This document shows positions 13,595 through 20,048 of a stretch of 20,048 nucleotides of DNA, piece by piece; position 1 is the stretch's first letter; the number at the start of each line of letters is the position of its first letter. The stretch spans positions 1-20,048 of the forward strand of contig JBGTLW010000013.1 of the NCBI GenBank assembly GCA_041743835.1. The letters are read 5' to 3'. The notes under the pieces were generated by a model. The model did no database searches. It was not told where the DNA came from and worked only from the letters and a program-made list of their open reading frames with translations. This DNA is from JBGTLW01 sp041743835 (GTDB taxonomy: Bacteria > Planctomycetota > Phycisphaerae > Phycisphaerales > Phycisphaeraceae). The translations under genes and the position numbers were made by a program.

Positions 13595-16500
13595 TTATGC
13601 AGCGATCGATAACTCGTCCGCCTCCCAGCGCATGAGCCGATAAAAAGCAACTTTCGCGTCAAGGGTCAGGCTAAACAACAGCGGAACCACGATCAGCGTG
13701 AACAAGGTGGAGACCACCAGCCCGCCCACCACGACACTGCCAAGCCCGCGGTACAGCTCGCTGCCCGAGCCGGGCATCAGGACCAGGGGCAACATCCCCG
13801 ACACCGATGTCGCGGTGGTCATGAAGATCGGGCGGATACGGCTGCGGACCGAGGCACGGATCGCCTCGCGCGGCGCAAGGATGCCGGTGTCGTCGCCCTC
13901 GCCCTCGCCAACCCCGCGCATGAAGTTGAGCGCCTGGTGGACGATGAGGATCGCGTTATTCACCACCACGCCGATGAGGATGACGAACCCCAGCATGGTC
14001 AACGTGTCGAGCTGCTGGCTGGGCACCATGGCGTGCGTGATCGCAAGGCCCATAAACCCGCCAACCGTCGCCAACGGCACAGCGAACATAATCACAAACG
14101 GGTACAGGAAGCTCTCGAACAACGCGGCCATCAACAAGTAGGTCACCAGCAGCGCGATAAAGATGCGGCTAAGCCCGAGGCTCAGCAGGCTCTCCCACGT
14201 CAGCCCGTGCCACGACCCAAGCATCGCCTCGCGCACACTCGCCAGCTTGCTCGCCGAGCCGGCCAGCGCCACACGCACGGAAGGATCGATCGCACCCGAT
14301 TCGCGCATCTCAGCGATCATCTGGTTGATCTCGTCCGTGGCGGCCTCCAGCGGCACATCATCGGGGGGCGTCACGGTCAGCTTCACCGAACGATCCTCCT
14401 CAACGCGTCGGATCTCCTGGGGCGACTCGGTCCGGCGGAGCGTGGCCAGCGAACTGAGCGGGACCCGGCCGGTCTCGCCCGTCGCGGTGCGGTACGCCAG
14501 CGGGAGCATCGCCATATCCTCCGGCTGCATCGGCTGGTCATCCTTGCGTTTGGCGAGGATGTCGATCGTCTCTCCCCGGAACCGGTACTCGCCGACAAAC
14601 GCGCCATCGACAAAGGCCTGCACCGCCGTGCCCAGCGTCGCCACATCGATGCCCAGGTCCGCCGCGCGGACGCGATTGATCGTGACCTCCACCTCACGCG
14701 ATTGCAGGTTGAAGTTCAGCGGCGAAGGGATCACCTGGCCATACCTATCGCGGAGCTTGGTGTTGATCGCGTCGGCCGAGATGCGAACAGTGTTAAGGTC
14801 GGACCCTGACACCTCGACATCGATGCCGCGTGTGCCCGAGGCGCCGCGACCAAACAGGGATTGCTGCTCCGCTACGCCGAAGGTCGCGGGGTTACTCACC
14901 GTGGAGCCGTGGCCCAGCAGCGTGCTGAGGGGGGCGACGTTCTCCGGGTCTTTGCTGATCGCTCCGTGGAACGCGTTGCCCCGGAAGCTGACGAAGAAAT
15001 AATTCTCGATCGGCGGGACATCGCCTTCCACCGGCTGGCCAGTCATGAAGTTGAAGGGCTTGGGCAGGTCGGCGAGTTCCGCGGTGGTCTGTGCCTCCCA
15101 GTACGGCCGGAGGTACGCCTCGGTCCGAAGCGCCGCATCCTCATCGGTCGCCAGCGAATAGCCCGGCGGGCGGATCAGGAAGCCGAACACCAGGTTCTTA
15201 TTCCCACGCGGCAGGTAATCGGTCGGCGGCATCAGGAGCCACGCCCCGCCCAACGATACAACCGTGAAGCCCCCCACGATCACCACCCTGGCCACCACCC
15301 CCGCCGCACTTCGGTCGGTGAGGTGATAGATACCAGACGCAAAGCCACGCACCAGCATGGCGAAAAAGGGGATCAGGCCAAACAACGACCGCCCCGCTCG
15401 CACAATCGCTGTCTTCGGCACGCGATGCGCCACCAGGAAGCGGGCCGAGGCGGACGGGATCACGCTGATGGATACGAGCAGCGACAGCGCTACCGCGGCG
15501 CAGATCGCCAGCGTGATATCGCGGAACAGTTGGCCGGCCTCTTCCTCAATCGTGAGCACGGGGATGAACACGGCCAGCGTGGTGAGCGTCGAGGCGAGGA
15601 TCGCGCCCCAGACCTCCTTGGCGCCGTCATACGCGGCGGCCCTGGGCTTCTTGCCCATGCCCAGGTGCCGGTCGATGTTCTCCAGCACGACGATGGCGTT
15701 GTCCACCACCATACCGACCGCGAACGCCAACCCCGCGAGGCTGATGACGTTGATGTTTCTGCCAAAGCCATACATCACCACAAACGTGCCGACCACCGAG
15801 ACGGGGATCGCCAGCGCGACGATCAGTGTGGGCCTGAAGCTGCGCAGGAAGACAAGCAGCGCCAACCCCGCCAGCGCACCGCCTATGAACAGGTTGTTCT
15901 GGACCAGCCCCAGCGCGGCATAGATGTAAGTCGTCTCGTCATAGACCTGACGCACACGCAATACCGGCGGCTGGTCCAGCCCGCGTTCCTCTGCAAACTC
16001 GCGCGCGATAGCGGGGAGTAGTTGCTCGTTGATCTCCTGCACACGCTGCCGCACCTGAGCCATGACGCTGATGACATTCGCCCCGCTTTCGCGGTACACC
16101 GGCATGGCCATCGCCACCTCGCCACGGGACCGCACAAAGCCCCGCCGCTTCTGAAACGTCAGGTCCACATCCGCCAAATCCCCGATCCGCACAGGCCCGC
16201 TGTCGCTGTACGACACGATGGTCTGGCGGATCGACTCCAGGTCGGCAAACTCGCCCACCACACGGATGCGCGTGTCGTACCTGCCTTCGGCGATCTCGCC
16301 CGCGGACACGTTGAGGTTCTGCTGACGCAGGGCCCTGTCCAGGTCTTGCAGCGTCACGCCGTGCTGCGCCACCCGCTGGGTATCGAAGGTGATGTGGACT
16401 TCCCGGGCGCGGCCGCCGTACACGCGCACCTCGCTGACGCCCTCGATGCGTTCCAGGTAAGGCTTGATTTTCTCCTCGGCGGGGTCGCCCAGCGTCTGCA

Positions 16501-16954
16501 CATCGAAAGCCGGGTCTTCGCTGGTCAGCAGAAGCCATGCGACCGGAGCGCCGGCGCCCGCTTCGCCCGTGGTGATCACCGGCTCAGTCACCTGCTCTGG
16601 ATAATTGGGCACCTCGCGCAGTGCATCACTGACCACGACACGCGCGGCCTGCAGGTCTGCCCCCACCCCGAACTCCAGTTCGATCTCCGCCTCGCCCCGG
16701 TAGGCCGTGGCGGTCATCTTTTGAAGGTTGCGGACATTCTTGAGGACGTCTTCCTGCGGCTCGATGATCGATTTTTCGACCTCCTCGGGGCTGCGGCCGG
16801 TCCAGTTGGTGGTGACCGTGATGATGGTCGGGTCGGTGTTCGGCGTGAGTTGGATGGGTATTGAGATCAGCGCGATGAGGCCGAACAACAGCACCAGAAT
16901 CACGCCCACGGCGACCTTCACCGGGTTCTGGATGGCAAAACGGATCACATCCAT
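13595..16954 (-). CDS. RND efflux permease, HAE1/AcrB-like
   Basis: This inner-membrane proton-driven exporter works as a trimer with the adaptor encoded just upstream. At 1119 residues it is slightly longer than AcrB. The layout is classical: a first membrane helix at about 13-34, a large periplasmic loop to about 345, helices 2-6 at about 350-510, a second set of helices from about 551, a second periplasmic loop to about 920, and helices 8-12 to about 1098. The proton-relay site is altered: TM4 reads GMVVDNAIVVLEN (D418 followed by N419, not DD) and TM10 reads GVVVNNAILIV (N999-N1000 where AcrB has a lysine). TM6 to TM7 carries an extra stretch of about 40 residues. It starts 6 bases after the adaptor stop, with GAGGGA upstream. 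Substrates are unknown; no outer-membrane channel is in view. Confidence 0.93.
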   Translation of the reverse strand: MDVIRFAIQNPVKVAVGVILVLLFGLIALISIPIQLTPNTDPTIITVTTNWTGRSPEEVEKSIIEPQEDVLKNVRNLQKMTATAYRGEAEIELEFGVGADLQAARVVVSDALREVPNYPEQVTEPVITTGEAGAGAPVAWLLLTSEDPAFDVQTLGDPAEEKIKPYLERIEGVSEVRVYGGRAREVHITFDTQRVAQHGVTLQDLDRALRQQNLNVSAGEIAEGRYDTRIRVVGEFADLESIRQTIVSYSDSGPVRIGDLADVDLTFQKRRGFVRSRGEVAMAMPVYRESGANVISVMAQVRQRVQEINEQLLPAIAREFAEERGLDQPPVLRVRQVYDETTYIYAALGLVQNNLFIGGALAGLALLVFLRSFRPTLIVALAIPVSVVGTFVVMYGFGRNINVISLAGLAFAVGMVVDNAIVVLENIDRHLGMGKKPRAAAYDGAKEVWGAILASTLTTLAVFIPVLTIEEEAGQLFRDITLAICAAVALSLLVSISVIPSASARFLVAHRVPKTAIVRAGRSLFGLIPFFAMLVRGFASGIYHLTDRSAAGVVARVVIVGGFTVVSLGGAWLLMPPTDYLPRGNKNLVFGFLIRPPGYSLATDEDAALRTEAYLRPYWEAQTTAELADLPKPFNFMTGQPVEGDVPPIENYFFVSFRGNAFHGAISKDPENVAPLSTLLGHGSTVSNPATFGVAEQQSLFGRGASGTRGIDVEVSGSDLNTVRISADAINTKLRDRYGQVIPSPLNFNLQSREVEVTINRVRAADLGIDVATLGTAVQAFVDGAFVGEYRFRGETIDILAKRKDDQPMQPEDMAMLPLAYRTATGETGRVPLSSLATLRRTESPQEIRRVEEDRSVKLTVTPPDDVPLEAATDEINQMIAEMRESGAIDPSVRVALAGSASKLASVREAMLGSWHGLTWESLLSLGLSRIFIALLVTYLLMAALFESFLYPFVIMFAVPLATVGGFMGLAITHAMVPSQQLDTLTMLGFVILIGVVVNNAILIVHQALNFMRGVGEGEGDDTGILAPREAIRASVRSRIRPIFMTTATSVSGMLPLVLMPGSGSELYRGLGSVVVGGLVVSTLFTLIVVPLLFSLTLDAKVAFYRLMRWEADELSIAA

Positions 16955-16960
16955 GTCAGA

Positions 16961-18229
16961 TTATCCCTCGGTCGGTGCGGTGGTTGTGGGGGGCGTGGTC
17001 GGGGGTGTTGTGGCTGCGGCGGGCAGATTTTGCTGGTGATCCGTCATGATGTTGAGCGAATGGCCGGGGAAGAAAATGCGTTCGGCCCCCTGCACCACCA
17101 CATCCGCACCGGGGCGGAGCATGCCAGCCATTGGGCCGGGTGTGGCGTTGACGGCGAAGCGATCGCCGTGCCCGAACAGGATTTCAACCGGGATGGACAT
17201 GCCCACCGGCGGTCCGCCCTGCTCCGAGCCCTGACTCACCCACACCACGGGGCCGACCGGGCCGTTCTGAATCGCATCGCGCGGCACCGTCAGCCGGGGC
17301 GTCGCGTTCTCCAGCGGCAAGCGTGCGACGACACTCATGCCGGGCTTGAGCATGCCCTCCATGTCCTTGAGCCGAATCTTCACGGGGTAGGTCCGCGCGG
17401 CGCCGGTTCCATCCGGGTTGATGGCGTGCACACGGCCGGTCACGGTTTGACCCAGCGAATCGACCATCACCTCGACCTCGTCATCAAGCCTCACCTGATT
17501 GATGATCCGCTCGGGCACATCGATGACCGCATCGATATCGCCACGCGAGACCAACTCGACCAGTGCTTGGCCGACCTCGACACGCTCGCCGACCTCCGCG
17601 CGTTTGGCGACCACGATGGCATCGAATGGTGCTGTCACGGTCACCCGGGCAAGGTCTTCAGCGATTCGGTCACGCCGGGCGATCGCCGCCTCATGTCGCG
17701 CCTTATTGAACGCCACGGTCGCGCGGGCATCTTCCACCTCCTTTGGGCGCGCGGCGGTGGATTTAGCGAGCGATTCGAGATAGCCCAGGTCGCGGCGGGA
17801 TTGATCCAGCGTCGCCAGTGTCGCGGCGGTCTCAGCCTCAGCGGACCGCAGCTCCAGCTTGACCAGCACATCCTCGACGCGTGCCAGCACCGTCTGGTTG
17901 GCTTCAACCACCGAGCCGGGCACCACCGGCAGGTCGATCAGCATGCCTTCGACCTGGGCCGCGATGACCGCACGCTTGCGCTCCTGCAATCGGCCGGTGA
18001 CGTTAAAACGCTGACGGAGTTCTTCCTGCATGACGCGGTCGACCAGCACGGATGCCGGCGTCGGGCCACTGGCCTCGGGCGGGCCGGGGTCTGCGGGGTT
18101 GTCGCCCGCGGTTGGGACAGCGGGGCTTAGGCTGCGCATGACCAGCGCGCCGGTTGCAATGCCGAGGATGAGGGCGACCAGCCCGATGGTCGCGGGGATC
18201 AGCCAGGGGGCGCGAGGGGTTGTCGTCAT
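16961..18229 (-). CDS. RND efflux periplasmic adaptor (membrane fusion protein)
   Basis: This 422-residue adaptor bridges the RND permease to an outer-membrane channel. One N-terminal membrane anchor (about 9-31) is followed by a Pro/Gly/Ala-rich linker. The first half of the lipoyl domain is at about 88-120 (AQVEGMLIDLPVVPGSVVEA) and the coiled-coil hairpin at about 125-195. The returning half-lipoyl strand is TVTAPFDAIVVAKRAEVGE (197-215), then beta-barrel and membrane-proximal domains. The last 20 or so residues are a Pro/Thr-rich tail. There is no lipobox, so anchoring is by the helix. AAGGA is 8 bases before the ATG. It is the first gene of the pump operon and its promoter holds the tandem operator shared with the divergent tetR gene. 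Confidence 0.93.
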   Translation of the reverse strand: MTTTPRAPWLIPATIGLVALILGIATGALVMRSLSPAVPTAGDNPADPGPPEASGPTPASVLVDRVMQEELRQRFNVTGRLQERKRAVIAAQVEGMLIDLPVVPGSVVEANQTVLARVEDVLVKLELRSAEAETAATLATLDQSRRDLGYLESLAKSTAARPKEVEDARATVAFNKARHEAAIARRDRIAEDLARVTVTAPFDAIVVAKRAEVGERVEVGQALVELVSRGDIDAVIDVPERIINQVRLDDEVEVMVDSLGQTVTGRVHAINPDGTGAARTYPVKIRLKDMEGMLKPGMSVVARLPLENATPRLTVPRDAIQNGPVGPVVWVSQGSEQGGPPVGMSIPVEILFGHGDRFAVNATPGPMAGMLRPGADVVVQGAERIFFPGHSLNIMTDHQQNLPAAATTPPTTPPTTTAPTEG

Positions 18230-18264
18230 GGGGGGTGTCCTTCATGGCACTGGCGTTTGAGGGC

Positions 18265-18277
18265 CGTACAGCGTACG
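18265..18277. promoter_or_regulatory. Operator half of tandem TetR site (O1)
   Basis: A perfect inverted repeat, CGTAC-AGC-GTACG. It covers the predicted -10 box of the adaptor promoter. The centre is 22 bp from the second copy, about two helical turns, so two dimers could bind the same DNA face. Confidence 0.75.
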
Positions 18278-18304
18278 ATAGACGGGCGTACAGTGTACGG
18301 TCAA
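18275..18304 (-). promoter_or_regulatory. Promoter for the RND adaptor-permease operon
   Basis: On the minus strand TTGACC (18304-18299) and TATCGT (18280-18275) are separated by 18 bases. One operator copy lies between the two boxes and the other overlaps the -10, the arrangement expected for repression by the divergent TetR protein. Confidence 0.55.
18287..18299. promoter_or_regulatory. Operator half of tandem TetR site (O2)
   Basis: A second perfect inverted repeat, CGTAC-AGT-GTACG, identical to O1 except for the last base of the 3-base centre. It sits inside the spacer of the adaptor promoter. Confidence 0.75.
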
Positions 18305-18343
18305 GCCGACGATCGGCGAATCATAGGCCAGCTTCTACCCGCG

Positions 18344-18970
18344 ATGACTAAGCCAAGCCCCAAACCCGCGTCCAGACAGAGCCCGCCCCGCAAGTGGCTC
18401 AGGGCGAGTGCGCCGCAGCGGCGTGCGATGATCGTCGAGGTCGCCTTGGGCCTGCTGGCACGCGAGGGCCCAGCCGCGGTCACCATGCGTCGGGTCGCTG
18501 CCAAGCTTGGCGTCGGGGCCATGACGCTCTACACGTACATCGACAACCAAAGGCAGCTACACCGGGAGATGATTGCCCATGGCTTTTGCCTGCTTAACGC
18601 GGGTTGCCGCAAGGAAAGCACGCTGGAAACCGATGGGTCGTGGCGCGGCGGTGCGCGGAACTACCTCCAATTCGCCATCGACCACCCCGCCCTGTTTCGC
18701 CTGATGTTCGATACCCCCCTGCCCGACGGCGACGACGACCTGCTGCACGGCGGATTTGAGCCGCTGCTCGAACGGGTGAAGGCCCACCTGCGCAACCGGA
18801 AGAATTTGTCGGGTGCTCACCTTGACCGGGAGGCGCGCCGGCAGGCCGGGCGATATTGGCTCGGGGTGCATGGGCTGGCGATGCTTGCGATCTCCAGCAG
18901 GCTCAGCGTGCTGGAGGGCGATCTGGACGCCCTGCTCGACGACCTGCTGCCGCACATCGAACCCAAATGA
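18344..18970 (+). CDS. TetR-family repressor of the RND pump
   Basis: This 208-residue regulator has a helix-turn-helix at about 26-72: RRAMIVEVALGLLAREGPAA, then VTMRRVAAKLGVGAMTLYTYIDNQRQL read on from 46. The C-terminal ligand-binding and dimer part includes FAIDHPALFRLMFDTPLPD and a tail of amphipathic helices, as in TetR regulators of drug pumps. The frame is open from 18257, but that start would place the tandem operator partly inside the gene; ATG at 18344 gives a normal N-terminus. No good Shine-Dalgarno is seen. Divergent placement next to the adaptor gene and the two inverted repeats between them point to repression of the pump, and probably of itself. The inducer is unknown. Confidence 0.9.
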   Translation: MTKPSPKPASRQSPPRKWLRASAPQRRAMIVEVALGLLAREGPAAVTMRRVAAKLGVGAMTLYTYIDNQRQLHREMIAHGFCLLNAGCRKESTLETDGSWRGGARNYLQFAIDHPALFRLMFDTPLPDGDDDLLHGGFEPLLERVKAHLRNRKNLSGAHLDREARRQAGRYWLGVHGLAMLAISSRLSVLEGDLDALLDDLLPHIEPK

Positions 18971-18983
18971 TTTCTCGGCGTGG

Positions 18984-19001
18984 TGAACCGCTCCGGGTTC
19001 A
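18984..19001. terminator. Weak hairpin between convergent tetR and 3D genes
   Basis: A 6-bp stem, TGAACC with GGTTCA, closes a 6-base loop. It overlaps the stop codon of the 3D gene and lies 14 bases after the tetR stop. No T tract on either strand. Confidence 0.25.
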
Positions 19002-19712
19002 ATCCGCGTATTCCCAGACCGTCACTTCGATTTCCTGCACGCCCCACTGCATCGCGACCTCGTGGGTCGGGTAGAGCACATCGAGCCGATGGCCCTTGAT
19101 CGCCCCGCCACGGTCGAGCACGGGCACGGGCTTGCCCTGGTGGTAACCGGGGACGGAGATGATCGAGTTGAACGGCAGCAGGCGGGTGTCCGCAGCGACC
19201 AGTTTCATGCCATTGGTCCACACGCTATAGCCCGAGGCCGTCTTGCCGTCAGCCCACTTGCCGCACGACCGCTCGTCGGGTGAGTACGCGGTCACGGTCA
19301 TGGCCATGGTGCGCGCCTTGCGGAGCGGCCGGCCATTGAACGTCGGGGCCTCGTCCTCGACGGCACGCGACACACTCGCAGGCATCGCGGGGAGCGGCGC
19401 GGGTTGGAGAGCGGGTCGGGCTATGGCAGGCGCGACTTCGCTGGATAATGGGAAACCGATATCAAGCGTCTGCGGGGCAGCCTCGCGGCGCAACTCCCGG
19501 GCTGGCTCGAAGGGCAGGTCCTGGATGACCCCCTTCTGCCGGGCCACATCCAAGGACACGAGTGGAAGTGGATGGCCCGACGGGGATGAATCCCGCAGGC
19601 TTGTCAGGACCGCAGCCAGCACGACCGATCCGCCAACGACGAGCGTCAGCAGGAGCAGTGCCTGTGGTGTCAGCGTTCGGCTACCGGGCAGCCGTCGGAC
19701 GATCTGTCGCAT
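18999..19712 (-). CDS. Membrane-anchored 3D-domain protein
   Basis: This 237-residue protein has one N-terminal membrane helix (about 17-38) and a Pro/Ala-rich stretch (about 70-120), followed by a 3D domain (about 137-235). The three aspartates that name the domain are readable: D175 in VAADTRLLPF, then D200 and D211 in VLDRGGAIKGHRLDV. The 3D domain has a barrel related to lytic transglycosylase MltA and is usually found in cell-wall-acting enzymes such as resuscitation-type and spore-germination proteins. A peptidoglycan-related role in the periplasm is inferred. AGGGAG lies 9 bases before the ATG. The gene is convergent with tetR and stands alone behind a terminator-like hairpin. Confidence 0.87.
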   Translation of the reverse strand: MRQIVRRLPGSRTLTPQALLLLTLVVGGSVVLAAVLTSLRDSSPSGHPLPLVSLDVARQKGVIQDLPFEPARELRREAAPQTLDIGFPLSSEVAPAIARPALQPAPLPAMPASVSRAVEDEAPTFNGRPLRKARTMAMTVTAYSPDERSCGKWADGKTASGYSVWTNGMKLVAADTRLLPFNSIISVPGYHQGKPVPVLDRGGAIKGHRLDVLYPTHEVAMQWGVQEIEVTVWEYAD

Positions 19713-19772
19713 CTACATCAACTCCCTGATTCCATCGGCCTTCAAACAGATAGCGGTGGGGTCCGTGTGCCT

Positions 19773-19794
19773 AAAAATCCCGGCTATTGCCGGG
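19773..19794 (-). terminator. Intrinsic terminator or attenuator upstream of the 3D gene
   Basis: On the minus strand a 6-bp stem (CCCGGC with GCCGGG, 4-base loop AATA) is followed by A and five T residues. It lies 60 bases before the 3D start codon. It either ends a transcript coming from beyond 20048 or regulates the 3D mRNA as an attenuator. Confidence 0.6.
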
Positions 19795-19987
19795 GGTTTC
19801 GGGGGTTGGACTAGCTCGGCTACACGCCGGGCTTCCTGTTTCTGGCCAGTTCTGGTTTTGGTACGAAACTGTATTTTTGCGTCCGATAGTTTACCCCCAT
19901 TCCGAACCGACGCCATGACGGATTGGGCATTTTGTAAAGTTTTTTGCGATGCGAGCCGAGAAGTGCGCGGTTAACCTTTGTGGGATA

Positions 19988-20045
19988 TGGGGTTAGGGGG
20001 ATTGGGTGGGGATGGCGGGGGCGGGCGGGGGTGCGGGCGGGGGTT
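19988..20045 (+). repeat. G-tract cluster with quadruplex potential
   Basis: Ten or so runs of 3 to 5 G residues are separated by 1-4 bases, for example GGGGTTAGGGGGATTGGG and GGGGGCGGGCGGGGG. The tract reaches the window edge, so its full extent is unknown. The strand asymmetry (almost no C) is striking compared with the rest of the window. Confidence 0.7.
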
Positions 20046-20048
20046 ATG

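Larger units (their letters stand above)
19713..20048. other. Non-coding leader/intergenic region upstream of the 3D gene
   Basis: I find no convincing gene here. A 67-codon minus-strand frame (19916-19713) ends directly before the 3D start, but its composition is unlike a protein and it runs through the terminator hairpin. The region is more AT-rich between 19860 and 19960, which may hold a promoter, although no clear -35/-10 pair was found. The last 68 bases are G-tracts. Confidence 0.5.

Noticed and set aside
14861..16021. Plus-strand frame of 386 codons inside the RND permease
   Set aside because: Rich in His, Arg and Gln in a pattern typical of antisense frames, and it overlaps a well-conserved permease.
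17030..18130. Plus-strand frame of 366 codons opposite the adaptor gene
   Set aside because: Antisense artefact of GC-rich codon use; the minus strand encodes a complete membrane fusion protein.
19713..19916. Minus-strand frame of 67 codons ending directly before the 3D start
   Set aside because: It passes through the terminator stem and T tract and shows no recognisable protein features.
19243..19974. Plus-strand frame of 243 codons over the 3D gene and its leader
   Set aside because: Mostly antisense to the 3D domain and then runs into non-coding DNA with a terminator hairpin; composition is Ser/Arg-rich and unlike a protein.
1317..20048. CRISPR arrays, tRNA or rRNA genes, phage or toxin-antitoxin modules
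   Set aside because: I looked for regularly spaced repeats, cloverleaf-like segments and typical small gene pairs and saw none that hold up.

Overview
The window is GC-rich, tightly packed bacterial DNA. Its gene content fits a planctomycete, most likely of the Phycisphaerae lineage. The clues are a periplasmic SpoIVB-like S55 protein with the motif order seen in planctomycetes, a DUF2934 protein with a lysine/alanine-rich histone H1-like tail, a divergent RNase III, and a separate CoaC. This placement is inference from protein character, not from a marker search.

Layout. (1) 1-1316: a complete ISAs1-family insertion sequence with matching terminal inverted repeats and an intact DDE transposase. 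(2) 1317-2324: a visibly more AT-rich pair of overlapping genes, a GIY-YIG-type protein and a VOC/glyoxalase-fold protein, behind an extended -10 promoter. (3) 2420-3990: thiL followed, with a 4-base overlap, by a fused TsaE-YacG protein. (4) 4014-5600, minus strand: a Fur-family regulator and class I fructose-1,6-bisphosphatase, separated by an intrinsic terminator. (5) 5861-6196: the DUF2934/H1-like protein, convergent with RNase III (6286-7059, minus). RNase III has its own promoter and a structured leader. (6) 7259-11783: two exported proteins, the S55 protein and an 811-residue beta-propeller/fibronectin-like protein. (7) 11858-12934: rpmH (L34, a 48-codon gene), rpoZ and coaC, a housekeeping cluster. 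(8) 13419-12991, minus: a DUF2203 protein ending at a strong terminator. (9) 18229-13595, minus: an RND efflux adaptor and permease, divergent from a TetR repressor gene (18344-18970). Two copies of the same 13-bp inverted repeat lie in the divergent promoter. (10) 19712-18999, minus: a membrane-anchored 3D-domain protein, preceded by about 330 bases of non-coding DNA holding a terminator-like hairpin and a very G-rich tract at the window edge.

Functional links. TetR, adaptor and permease form a self-contained repressor-controlled export module without an outer-membrane factor in view. L34, omega subunit, RNase III, TsaE, ThiL, CoaC and FBPase are core functions. I see no defence island, CRISPR array, tRNA or rRNA. 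The most unusual points are the TsaE-YacG fusion, an RNase III lacking one of the usual metal-binding acidic residues together with a hairpin-rich leader, the altered proton-relay residues of the RND pump, and the tandem operator.
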